A stretch of DNA of 64,000 nucleotides, from assembly GCF_000005505.3 (NCBI RefSeq), contig NC_016133.3, positions 39,273,237 through 39,337,236 of the forward strand, in the 5' to 3' direction. The notes beneath the pieces are model-generated. The model did no database searches. It was not told the origin of the DNA and saw nothing but the letters and a program-made list of their open reading frames with translations. Source of the DNA: Brachypodium distachyon. Its lineage: Eukaryota > Streptophyta > Magnoliopsida > Poales > Poaceae. Numbering within the stretch: position 1 is the first letter of the stretch; each line of letters starts with the position of its first letter. Position numbers and translations under genes: made by a program. Below are positions 35,671 to 46,375 of this stretch, in pieces.

Positions 35671-36470
35671 AGTTGCCGCGTCCTGCAAGGGATCAAGCAG
35701 CGGCGGGAGCAGCGCCACAAGGAGCGCCGCACCGCCGGCGCCTGCTTCAATTGTGGCGACATCAGGAATCTCTCCCGAGGCAATTGGGTTCCGGGGTAAT
35801 ACCCTTCGTCGTCTCGCCGATCATTAGCAATATGACGGTGACCAAGGTGCTGGTGGACAACGGAGCGGGGCTTAACCTCCTGTCCGCCAGTCTGGTGGAA
35901 AAGCTCCAGCTGCTGATGGAGCAGCTGAAGCCCACCGAACCATTCCGGGGGGTGAACCCCGGGATCGTGCGCCCGCTGGGACGCATCACGCTGCCGGTCA
36001 CATTCGGGTCCCGGGAAGCATTCAGGACCGAGCACATAGTGTTCGACGTGGCGCACACCCTGTTGCCCTACAACGGGATCCTTGGTCGGCTGGCGCTGAT
36101 CAAGTTTATGGCGGCTACGCATGGCGCCTACGGCGTGATGAAGATGCCGTCCGTCTATGGAGTCCTCTCCATCGGGTGCGATCTCAAAGACGCTGCTTGG
36201 TGCGTTGGCGAGGTCGTCCGGGCCGCTGCTGCAGCTGACGCCGGCGACGAAGGTGTTGTTGAGGACGACGCCCTGCCGGGTGACGCCCCGGCAACGAAGA
36301 AGGCCCGCGCCACCCCGCAAGGGCTAGCCGGAGGAGGCGCGGGCTCGAGCGCGCGTCCCGGCAAGGGGCGGGGGCTCCGGGAGGAGGCCGCCAAAGTGAA
36401 GAAGCTGCCCCTCCAAGCCGGCGACAAGGAGCGCACCGTTACCATCATTGCAAACCTGACCGCCGAATAG
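35671..36470 (+). pseudogene. Protease region of element B pol
   Basis: After a frame change near 35.78 kb it reads GVIPFVVSPIISNMTVTKVL then VDNGAGLNLL, the aspartic protease active-site region (D-x-G-A family), then LGRITLPVTFG and LLPYNGILGR. It stops at TAG 36468, and the next frame goes on directly with ESALVTFLRENADVF, the usual lead-in to RT. So the stop interrupts a single polyprotein. Confidence 0.75.
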
Positions 36471-37471
36471 GAAAGCGCCCTCGTCACCTTCCTCCGGGAA
36501 AACGCCGACGTGTTCGCCTGGGAACCGTCGGATCTTCCCGGAGTCTCCAGGGAGGTGATTGAGCATCGGCTCGCGGTGCGCCCGGACGCGCACCCCGTCA
36601 AGCAGAAGATCCGGCGGCAGGCACAAGAGCGAAAAGATTTCATCAAGCAAAAGGTGGGCAAGCTAAGGACTGCCGGGGCGATCAGGGAAGTTTTGTACCC
36701 CGCTTGGCTGGCTAACCCTATAGTAGTGCCCAAAGCGGGGAATAAGCTTCGCATGTGGTAGATTTTACCGATCTTAATCGTGCATGCCCCAAGGATCCCT
36801 TCCCTGTACCCCGTATCGACCAGATAGTTGATTCTACCGCTGGTTGTGACCTGTTGAGTTTGCTGGATGCTTTCTCCGGCTACCATCAAATCAAGATGGC
36901 GGTCGAGGATGAGGAAAAGACAGCGTTTATCACCCCGGTTGGCTGCTACTGCTGTACATGCATGCCTTTCGGGTTGAAGAACGCGGGCTCCACTTTCCAG
37001 CGCGCCCTACGACAATGTTTGGGGCCCCAGCTAGGCCGCAATGCGGAGGCCTACATGGATGACATCGTCATCAAATCGAAGCGTAGGGACTCGCTGATTG
37101 ATGACCTGCGGGAGACATTTGACAACCTCCGCAAGATCAAGCTCAGGCTGAACCTTGATAAGTGCACCTTCGGTGTCAACTCCGGGCAGCTTCTGGGTTT
37201 CTTGGTTTCACACCGGGGGATACAGGCCAACCCGACCAAAATAGAAGCCATCGAGAAGATGGAGGCCCCCCGCAAGGTGAAAGATGTCCAGCGCCTCAAC
37301 GGCTGCGTTGCCGCGCTTGGACGCTTCATCTCCAGGCTGGGTGAGTGTGCCCTGCCTTTCTTCCGGGTAATGAAGAAGAAGGGTCCAGTCGACTGGACTG
37401 CCAAGGCCGAGGCGGCGCTCTAGGAACTCAAGCGATACCTGAGGTCACCGCCCATCCTCGTCGCCCCCAAG
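36471..37471 (+). pseudogene. Reverse transcriptase of element B
   Basis: Two frames joined by a 1-nt shift at about 36757 (KLRMW then VDFTDLNRACPKDPFPVPRI). Visible motifs: LLSLLDAFSGYHQI, FITPVG, CMPFGLKNAGSTFQR, the catalytic AYMDDIVIKS, then LRLNLDKCTFGV and LGFLVS. TAG at 37421 breaks the frame just after AEAAL; the next codons read ELKRYL, normal polyprotein. The catalytic YMDD is intact, but the protein cannot be made whole. Confidence 0.85.
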
Positions 37472-38845
37472 TTGGGCGAGCCGCTGCTACTCTACCTGGC
37501 GGCGACTGACCAGGTGGTCAGCTCGATGCTGGTTGCCGAGAGGGAGGAAGACGTCCCGGGGATTGGGGCTGCGGGGCAGGGGGCTGAGCAGCCTCCGGCA
37601 ACCACCTCAAACCCAGGGACCACCCCAGAGCCGGCAACCCCGGCGCCTCGGAAGCGGTTGGTGCAGCGACCGGTGTACTTCGTCAGTACTATGTTGCACG
37701 ACGCGCGGACAAGATACCCGCAAGTACAGAAGCTCCTTCTGGGGATCCTCCTTGCGTCCCGCAAGTTGCGCCACTACTTCCAGGCGCACCGCGTCACGGT
37801 GGTGTCCGGGTTCTGCCTCGGGAGGACCCTCACCAACCGTGAAGCCACCGGGAGGGTGGCCGAATGGAGGATGGAGCTGTCGGAGTTTGACCTCCACTTC
37901 GCCAACTCCAAAAGCATCAAGAGCACGGCCCTGGCGGACTTCGTCACGGAGTGGACGTCCACGGGCGTAGAAGAAAGTGAGTCGGAGACCGGCCTTCCCG
38001 GCAAGCTGGACGAGAGCCACTGGGTCCTCTACTTCGACGGTGCGTTCAGTCTCCAGGGAGCGGGGGCCGGGGTCGTCATCGAGTCACCCATAGGGGACCA
38101 GCTGCGGCTCGCCGTCCAACTCGACTTTGCTAACTCCACCAACAACACGGCGGAATACGAAGGCCTGCTTGCCGGGCTGCGGGCAGTGGTCGCCCTCAAC
38201 ATTAAGCGCCTGGTTGTTCGCGGTGATTCCCAGCTTGTGATCAACCAGGTGAACAAGGACTACGATTGCCCTCAAATGGCGCCGTACGTGGAAGAGGTTC
38301 GCAAGCTGGAACGGAAGTTCAAGGGTTTGCGCTTCGAACACGTCAAGCGGAAGGACAACTTCGCTGCTGACGAGCTGGCCAAGATGGCAGCAGAGCGCCG
38401 GAAGCCTCCGGCGGGGGTGTTCTGTCAGAAGCAACTGGCTCCTTCGGTCACCCCCCAGACGGCTGCCGGGGACGCCCCTCCGGCAACCGAGGGAACCCCT
38501 GCAGCAGCAGGGGTCCATGCCGCTGATATGGCGGCATGCATTGGCAGAGAAATTCCTCCCTGGGCGGAAGAGATCGCCCGCTATTTGAAAGGGGAGGCTC
38601 TCCCGGAGGATGACGTCGCCGCGGAGCGCGTAGCGCGGCGAGCCAAGATGTACACTATGATAGACGGCAGCGTCTACCGCAGGCGTGCAAATGGTGTCAA
38701 ACTCCTCTGCGTGCCACAGGAAGAAGGGTGTGCACTGTTGGAGGACATACATCGAGGCACATGTTCACACCATGTGGCCTCCCGGGCTTTAGCCGGCAAG
38801 GCTTTTACTGGTCCACAGCCCTGGCCGACGCAGAGCGGCTGGTGA
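37472..38845 (+). pseudogene. Dual RNase H region of element B
   Basis: First comes the Gypsy-type RNase H, degenerate ([17 protein letters not shown]...[10 protein letters not shown]...[17 protein letters not shown]). Then comes a second RNase H of archaeal type with clear acidic residues: [37 protein letters not shown] and [12 protein letters not shown]. Having both is the hallmark of the Tat branch. A linker then leads to the integrase zinc finger (HRGTCSHH), where a frameshift near 38.80 kb moves into the next frame. Confidence 0.8.
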
Positions 38846-39783
38846 GGACGTGCGAAGCGTGCCAGTTCCACTCGAAGAAGAGCAACCAACCAGCCCAGGC
38901 CCTGCATGCCATCCCGTCCTCGTGGCCGTTCGCGATCTGGGGACTAGACATCGTCGGCAAGCTACCAAGGGCGGTTGGCGGTTACGAATACTTGTTTGTG
39001 GCCATCGACAAGTTCTCCAAATGGGTGGAGGTGGAACCAGTGCGCAAGGTGACCGCCCATGCGGCCATCAAGTTCCTTAAGGGCATTGTGTGCCGGTTTG
39101 GTGTTCCTAACAGCATCATCACCGATAACGGCACGCAATTCACGAGCGCGGCGTTTCATGCCTACTGCGAAGACATGGGCACTAAGCTGCGCTTCGCGTC
39201 CGTCGCTCACCCGAGGAGCAACGGACAGGCGGAGTGAGCCAACGCAGAGGTTCTGCGGGGGCTCAAGACGAGAACCTTTGACAAGCTCAAAGGCCACGAG
39301 AAGCACTGGATCGAAGAACTCCAGCCCATGCTGTGGTCCATCCGGACCACACCTAGTCGGGCAACGGGCGAAACTCCTTTCGCCCTTGTCTACGGGGCAG
39401 AAGCGGTGCTGCCCCTCGAGCTCAAGTACGGATCTCCCCGAGTACGCGCGTACGGCGACACCAGCCAACACGAGCAAAGGGTCGACGATCTAAACTTCAT
39501 CGAAGAGCTTCGGTGCCGGGCTGCTGTGCGAGCCGCGCGCTACCAGCAGGGACTCCGTCGTTATCACGACAGACAAGTCCGTCCCCTTGGGCTCGAGAAC
39601 GGAGACCTTGTCCTGCGCCGGATACAAAGAACGAAGGCCGGGAACAAGTTGACTCCGAAATGGGAGGGCCTCTTCCGGGTAGTGCAGGTGACCAGGCCGG
39701 GGGCTGTCCACCTGGAAACCGAAGACGGCTTGCCGGTGCCCAATAGCTGGAATATTGAACACTTGCGCAAGTTCTGCCCGTGA
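38790..39783 (+). pseudogene. Integrase of element B
   Basis: CEACQFHSKK completes the HHCC zinc finger. The catalytic core follows with GLDIVG (D), ITDNGTQF (D) and HPRSNGQAE (E), so all DDE residues are present. TGA at 39235 follows the catalytic Glu. The downstream frame (39328-39783) gives WSIRTTPSRATGETPFALVYGAEAV and the C-terminal KLTPKWEGLFRVVQVTRPGA, ending at TGA 39781 after LRKFCP. Integrates the DNA copy; here broken. Confidence 0.85.
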
Positions 39784-42141
39784 AGCGGCGGAGCCCGACC
39801 CTCAGGTGATGCCTCCGATGCATACCTCTCGAACTAGTGTAACCGGGCAGCCCCCATGTGTAAACCGCTAGTTAATTGTGAATAAAGATAAGTATTTCAC
39901 CCCTGAGCTTTGTTCTTGCCCTGTTCATTCGCGTGTTTTCCCCCTCTTGCCTGCTGCCTTAGATGCACAAAGGTGTCTTTTCCTACTTGGTTGTGAGCAC
40001 GAAAACCCGTTGTCGGATCGTTTCGGCACTGGACATGCCGTTGGCGGGCATCCCGCAACGTGCATCACTGGTCGTGCCGCTAGCGGGCTTCCCGCAACGT
40101 GCACCACTAGGCGTGCGGTTGCTCGGCCTCCCGCCGCCTGCACCGCGCAGTCGCTGTGCCCGGAAAAGGAAACGCTCACATCCAAGTTTGGCATCGACCC
40201 CTTTGTGCCGGGGGCTGGGAAGCAGGAGAGATGAGATTTATTTGATTTACCTGTGTTACTTGTTTTCATAAGTTTCGAAAAAATTTCAGCACCTCGGATC
40301 TGGTAAGAGTCTAACCTACAGGAAAGGGAGGAATCTTGTACGCTGTGGTGCCCGTGAGCTGCCCACGGGTCGCACCATACACCGGTGCCTTGTGGTGAGG
40401 GAGGACCGCAACACAAGGGGTTCACCGCACTCCGAGGCTTCTGAGTTGACGGCTGGCCGCCACGTGTGCCGTGGTTACCCGGTAAGCATGGCGGCGGAAA
40501 CTGCGCCGCGTTCGGGGAAAAGGCGCCACGGTGCCGCGCGGATCCGTCGCGCGCGGTGGTAAGCCTCCCTCCCGTGTCTATAAAAGGCGCGCCCCAACCA
40601 TGGAATTGCTCAGAGCGAAGCCGGGTTCGGGGCCGTGAAAGCAGGTGGTGCGACGGAGGTGCGGAGGTGGTGCTTCCCGCCGGCGCTAGCCGCCGGTGCC
40701 TAGCGCCGGCGGGTGCGCCGCAATTGCGCCCCTGCCACATCACCCCATCGAGCCCACCCCGAGGGGCGCCGCAGAGGCACGGTGGGAGTGCGTGCCATCG
40801 GCGTCCCACGCCGACAGGTGCACTGCCGTTGTGCCCCTGCTGCGCTTCCTCAAAGGGGCGGTTCCGGGGCGAGGGTCGCCGCAGAGGCACTGTGGTGGTG
40901 CGTCCCGTCGGCGTCCGGCGCCGACGGGGTGCATTGCCACAGTGCCCTTGTCGCCCCCCTCCGTAGGACACCTCCGCAAGGATCAGGGTTGGCGCGGAGA
41001 CTCTATGGTAGTGCGTGCCATCCGTGCCTTGTGCCGGCGGGTGCACTATCACAGAGACCCGGCCGCATTCCCTTCGAGAGAGCCTTTTTCGGGCGCGGGT
41101 CGTTGCGAGGACGCTGTGATGGCGCCGGTGCTGGCGCTCGTCGCTCGTTCCGGCCCATCACTGCGTCCTTGCCGCGGCCCTCGAGCAGTTTAGCTCCCGG
41201 GTAACAAGGGTCGTCGCATCCCTTGGGACGAGTCCCCTACATAAAACCCAGGTCTCCCCAGTTGCGGGGGCTGTCGCTGGAAGGCTATAACTTCCTCGTC
41301 ACCCGTACCCGCCGTTCGGGGTGTGGCGAAGCCGGCGCCGAGGACGTTATAGCCGTCTCGCGGCTGCTCCCGGGGCGGAGTCCTCCTAAGCCAGGGTTCG
41401 TCTCTGAAGGCCAGGGTCCGCCCCTGAGGGCGAGGATTGCCGCGTGAGCGTGGTGGTAGCATCGTCGGCGGCGGTTGCCGCCAGCGGCGATCCTGCCCCC
41501 GCGTTCCTGCCGCATCCCTCCGAGATCGTTTCCCTTGAATACCCCGGATGGTTTCCTACCGAGGTAGCGCCCCGTCTGCACTCTACCGCAGAGCATCGCG
41601 AAACATTGGACCGCACGAAAAAGCTAAGTATCTGAACATGAACGCTGAATTCGCTAAGAGCTGAACGAAACCGAGCACTGCCCCGCTGGGTGCGGCCCCG
41701 GATCCCGCGCGTAGCCGGAGTGTAAAAAAGGACGCTTGCGGGGGAGTGCGCTTCCCATGTGGCTCCCGGGTCCGCCCCGGGAGGACACGGCTTGGAGTGG
41801 TTACCCCGCAAGCGGAGTGGCTCCCCGCTACCGCTTGGCCCCAGGTCGGCACTGCGGGTCCGTCCCGGGTCTCTGGTCTGGTCAAGGGTGAGGCGTGCGC
41901 GAGTCCCCCCGCAACACAAGGCAAGACACGCAAAGGCTAAGGGAACCACCCCGCGAGGCGGCCTCGGGAATAAAGGACAGAAATTAAGCAAACTAACAAG
42001 CTTGATTGACTAGGTGTCGAGTGGTTACATGGACTAATCAAAAGGCCATTGTCCAAACGGTGCTAAGCACCATACATGCAGGTAAAGCAAACAAGAAGGA
42101 GGTACAGGGGAAGCAACGAGTCTAGCGGGGGGCTGCGGCAG
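39784..42141 (+). other. Non-coding spacer of element B with GC-rich minisatellite
   Basis: Lies between the ends of two convergent coding units. At about 40.72-41.06 kb a unit of about 120-130 bp is repeated about three times (GCCGCAGAGGCAC..GTGGTAGTGCGTGCCATC...GGTGCACTGCC). No supported ORF; the long open frames follow GC bias. Confidence 0.6.
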
Positions 42142-43693
42142 CTAGCTGTCGCCGTCTTCGGCCGGCGGGTCGACGGGGTGTTCAAGCTCCGGCTTCACCT
42201 GCATCCGCTCAACGACCTCGTCGACGAACTCGCGCACTTCTTGGGTGTGCGTGGGCTCGTCCTCGTTGTCGGACCAAGCGTCCAGCAGGGACTCGAAGGG
42301 AAATTCTAGGTCCCGGAGATGAATCTGCGGGAGGATTGTCCCGGCAACCTCCCGGGCGCAGTTGGCGACTTCGTTGGCGCCGTACTTGGCGATCCAAACG
42401 TCGAGCGCCCCGAGCTTCCCCAACAAGTTGGAGAAGAAGGGGATCAGCGTCGTGACGTCCGTGCCGTCCACCTCCGCCGCCTGCAACTCGAACTTGGGCA
42501 GCAGGTCGCGCAGCGACCCGGCGATCTTCGCCAGCTTCTCCGTCTCGAGCTGCCACTGCCCGATCAGCGTGATGTGATGGAGTCGGGCGTCTTGCGCGGC
42601 CTTCTTGGCCTTGCTGACGCGGCCCTCCAGCTTCGCAAGCTCTAAGGCCTGGGTCGCGTTGGCCTCGCTGGCCTTGGCAAGCTCTTCCCGGACGGCGGCT
42701 AACTCGTCCTCAAGCCCGGCCGCTTTGCCTTTGACCGAGTTGAGCACGGCTTCGTGCTGAGTCGCCGCTCTCGCCGCATCCTCAGCGGCCTTGACCTGCA
42801 CCTTCAGCAGGACGCGGAGGCCTTCGATTTCGCCGCGGTAGTTGGCGATTAGCTCGCTCTTCTCCTCCAGCCGTGCCTGGGCCGTCGCGAGCACCTCGGC
42901 ATGCTCCTTCCGGGAAGCTTCTAGGGTTGACGCCATTGCGTCGAGCCTTCCTTGGAGCTCCGTGCGCTGGACCTCCAGTTGCCGACGGAGCTCGGTCTCC
43001 GGGACTACCGGCTCCCGAGCAGCCTCCAGGGCTTGCCGGGCCAGCCGCACCTCCTCTTCGGCGAGGCGCGCCTCCTCGCGCAGCCAGGAGAGTTCGCGCC
43101 GCTCTCTCTCGACAGCCTCCCGCACCTCGCCGAGTTGATTCTTGGCGGCGGCGTGGCGCTCTCTCACCTGGTTGTAGGAGGTGACGAAGGTGAACTGCTG
43201 GTCCCGGACGGCGTCCAGGAACCGCTGCCCCCGCTCGAAGACGCTCGGATCCCAGGTAAGAGGATTCCAAGCGACCCCGGCGAGGGTGCCGAGGTCGGTG
43301 CCGGGAGGGCCCCAGAGGATGATGAAGCCCCAGCTGCCGAAGTGGAGCTGGGCGCGGGGTCGCCCACTTGCTCCCGCGGGTCTTGCCGTCCTTCCCCGAC
43401 AACTTCCCCCGTGCCCAGGCTCCGGGACACCGGGGTTGGAGAAGGCTCCCTGCTTCCGGCGGGGGTCGTCCCCTGCCGGACGGCGGGTGAGCCCGAGCCG
43501 GCCACGTCCGCAGCCTCGGGCGCGTCGCCGGGTGCCGTCGCGGCGGCGGCGATCCCCACTGCGGCCGCTGTGTCTGTCGCGGCGAGGGCGGACACGGGAG
43601 CCGTTTCCGACTCCACCTCCGCCCCCGTGGTCCCGACGACTGTGTCGCGGTTGACCACGGCCGCGCCTGTTCCTGGCGCGGGCGCACTTGTGC
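42142..43693 (-). pseudogene. Element B antisense gene, exon 3 (coiled coil)
   Basis: Begins after acceptor GGTGCAG|GCACAAG (43694/43693) and ends at TAG 42142-42144 after PPAEDGDS. It encodes an Ala-rich part, then WNPLTWDPSVFERG, then about 300 residues of heptad-rich coiled coil (many E, R, A, L), and a C-terminal globular stretch (LIPFFSNLLGKLGALDVWI...FESLLDAWSDNEDEPTH...VVERMQVKPE). The exon starts in one frame (VVNRDTVVGTT) and moves to another near 43.3 kb, so there is one indel. Same architecture as the exon in element A. Confidence 0.65.
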
Positions 43694-43770
43694 CTGCACC
43701 CGTGGAAAAGCATGAGGGTCGGCGATGGTTGGTGCTATCGAAGGCAAATAAGGGCGACCGGGGCGGTTAC

Positions 43771-43866
43771 CTTGTGCGGCCGTCGGGCTTGCCGGTGTAG
43801 CCTCCACTACCTCGCCTGCGCCCGCGGGAGCGTCCAAGGGTCTTGCCGTGGGCGAGCTGCCGCTCG
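43771..43866 (-). pseudogene. Element B antisense gene, exon 2
   Basis: 96 bp between acceptor TTTTTGCAG|CGAGCGG (43867/43866) and donor CACAAG|GTAACC (43771/43770). Translation in phase: ASGSSPTARPLDAPAGAGEV and on to TAAQ, open and in frame with both flanking exons. Introns are 74 bp (43867-43940) and 77 bp (43694-43770), both phase 1 and GT-AG. Confidence 0.6.
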
Positions 43867-43940
43867 CTGCAAAAACAGAAGGTATGTTTGTGAATTTGGC
43901 CAGCAGGAATTGCAGTTGCAGGGAATCGACGAAGACATAC

Positions 43941-45871
43941 CTGGTGCCGGCTCTGTCTCCGCTTGGGCTGAGTCACCAAGGGGCGCGCCCGCGCCGACGT
44001 TGGCCCCGGAGGCAGCGGGGTCGGTGGCGCCACCAGCATCCCCGCGCGTCCTCTTGCTTGGCGAGCCGGGAGGGGAATCACTCCTCGCCCTCTTGCTGGC
44101 GCCCGCCGGCGAGGAGGACTTCGGAGGGTTGCGCCGGAGCACGAAGCCCTGGAAGACCCCCCGAGCGGGCGGCGCCGTGGGCGCCCGCGTTGTCGTCGTG
44201 ACCCGGAGAGCTCCAGGTGTCGATGGCGATGCCGCCGCGACGCCGGGCGCCAAGCTCGCGGAGGCACCCGCTACCGGAGCGAAGGTCGTCGCCGGGGCGC
44301 CGATGGCCCCCGCAGGTGCTGACATTGCCGAGGTACCGGCGAGCACCCCGGGGCCGGTTCCTGCCGCGAAGTTGGCGGCCGCCGGCAAGACAGGGGCCGC
44401 CGCCGAGGCACTCGCGGCCCCTGTTGCCGCGGATGCCGTCGTGGTACCAACGGGCGCCCCAGGAGCGGCGGCCGCCGCCAGGTTGGGGGCCGCTGCCGGG
44501 GCGGACGTCGCGGTTGAGGAAGTGGCTGCGGCCGCCGCGAACGCCCTCGACCTTCTCAGGATCAGGGGCACGCTGTCGCTGCTTTCCTCGTCGTTGGTTC
44601 TCCACGGCGACGACTTCCGGGGACGCAGCCACCTGGCCCGCCTCGTCGTCCAGCGACCGGAGGAAGGGCCAGCTGGGTTCGGACCCGCCCTCGCTCTCCT
44701 CGAGCACCTGCTTCCCGCGGGGTGCTTGCGGGGGAGCGTGTGGGACGCGGGTGGGGGTGTCGTCCATCAGCCCCCACTCGTTGCAGGGCGGGAAGGCGCC
44801 GACGATGTCGCTGAGCGCCTTGACGCCGGCATGGAGAGCGGAGACCCCCGGCGGGAACTTTATCGACTGGAAGACCTCGCCGGAGATCCCCTTCACCCAC
44901 GTCTTGAGGGACTCCAAGTCCATGTCGTCCGCCTGGAGTCGTGTCCTGTCCCCGGAGCCCGTGTACATCCACGCGGGCCGGGAACGCAGCTGCAGCGGGG
45001 CTATGCGCCGATGGACGAAGGTGCGTGCCACATCGACATCTGTGAGCCCCGCTAGCCGCAGTGCCTTGATCTTCTCCACGATGGGGAGGAGGTCGGCGTC
45101 GCGGTGGTACCTATCCTGCCAGCCGATCTGGGGCACCGGCAGCTCCGTCGGCGGCTGGATGAACTCCTGGGGGTCTTCCACTCGGACCCAGCACCAGTCG
45201 CCCTGCCACTCTTTTTCGATCTTCTTCCCCGACCGGACGATGAACTCCGACTTCATCTGGTCACGGGTGCGGAAAACCACCCCCGACGACATCGCCTTCG
45301 CATTGTCGATGCGTGGGTAAAAGTAATGCCGGAAGAGCCCCACCGACGGCATCACCCCCACGAACACCTCGCAGAGGAACTGGAAGGTGGCGAGGAGGAA
45401 GAGCGAGGTGGGGTGGAGCTGCGCCACCCGCAACTGATAGGACTCCATCAGCGCGTGGAGGAACAGAGAGAAGGGCGGCACCATGCCGCAGAGGAGGAAG
45501 CACGCGAACACCCGGAAGTCATTATCCTGGTGTTCGACGCCCGCCGGGAAGATCCGCGTCTCCCCGTGCTCGTTGAAGTTGGAGGCGATGGCGTGCCGGA
45601 GCTTCCCTAGCGCCTCGCCGTTGTAGCCGGGGTGGAAGAAGGCTACTTTCGCGCGCATCTCCCGCCTCTTCTGGTCCTTGGCGGCGGCCACTTTGAGTGC
45701 CGCCTCGGTCTTGCTGGTCGCGGGCTTCTTCGAAGACTGGGCCTCCTTCCCCTTTCTGGTGGTGGGGGGCGCTATGGGGAGCGAGGGCGGAAGCTGGCAA
45801 GAGCGCAGGGATGCGAGATGCGGAAGAGGATGGAGGCAAAAGGGCAAAGTGTTGCTCCCCGTTGCCAACAA
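43941..45871 (-). pseudogene. Element B antisense gene, exon 1 (gypsy-type 'Transposase_28'-like)
   Basis: The frame at 45871-44078 encodes a conserved globular domain: FFHPGYNGEALGKL, RIFPAGVEHQDNDFRVFACF, LMESYQLRVAQLHPTSLFLL, HYFYPRIDNAKAMSSGVVF and SGKKIEKEWQGDWCWVRV. This fits Pfam 'putative gypsy type transposon' (PF04195), known from grass Gypsy elements. The frame changes near 44.6 kb to SDSVPLILRRSR and an Ala/Pro-rich tail, ending at donor CCAG|GTATGTC (43941/43940). The start codon is unclear: first in-frame ATG is near 45.66 kb (MRAKVAFF). It is transcribed, if at all, toward pol. Molecular role unknown. Confidence 0.65.
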
Positions 45872-46182
45872 TGGAAGCTTTATGACGCCCGGTCATTTGG
45901 TAATGGCCGGTTCCGTACCCTACGGGTGCGCGGGGATAACTCCTAATCACTGGGAGTAATGCGCGGAGTGGCCTTAACTACCCTATTTAGGGGGGGGGAA
46001 TTAGGGCGGAAATCTCGCGCCCACTACTCCGCTTTTGGCGGCGCCGTACACGGGGCAGCGAAGGGATGCGGGCCCGCAACTGATCGGGGGCCCACGCGTC
46101 GGTTAAGGGCGTAGCCCGGCAACCGGCTAGGAAGAGACCCTTCCGGGGACAGGTGATGCTGGCCCACGCCCGGGGGCTACTA

Positions 46183-46375
46183 TCGCACCAGTGGCACCCG
46201 GGGTACCACCGCTGCGTGACGCGTGGCCCCCTCCCCCGGGTTCCCGGGAAGGTCTCATCCCGAGGAGCGCCGACGAGCTTCCCGGCAAGCTACCAGCCCG
46301 AAAGGGGCTAGCGGGGCTTCCGGGAATATTCCCGCTTAGGCACCTCCCGGGAAGCTGCTTCCCGGGAGGAGGTTC
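46183..46375 (+). repeat. Truncated 3' LTR of element B
   Basis: First 193 bp of the LTR, directly after the polypurine tract GCCCGGGGGCTAC. The start has changed from TG to TA. It stops abruptly at GGAGGTTCC and continues as element A gag (minus strand) with no target duplication, marking a deletion junction. Confidence 0.8.

Larger units (their letters stand above)
33153..46375 (+). mobile_element. Gypsy element B (Tat-like), 3' LTR truncated
   Basis: Order on the plus strand: 5' LTR 33153-34001, primer site TCTGGCGCGCCAG at 34002, gag, protease, RT, two RNase H domains, integrase (to 39783), a 2.4-kb spacer, a convergent antisense gene (45871-42142), polypurine tract CCCGGGGGCTAC, and a 3' LTR cut after 193 bp. 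The second, archaeal-type RNase H places it in the Tat branch of Ty3/Gypsy. In-frame stops and frameshifts make it non-autonomous now. No target duplication can be checked because the right end is lost. Confidence 0.85.
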
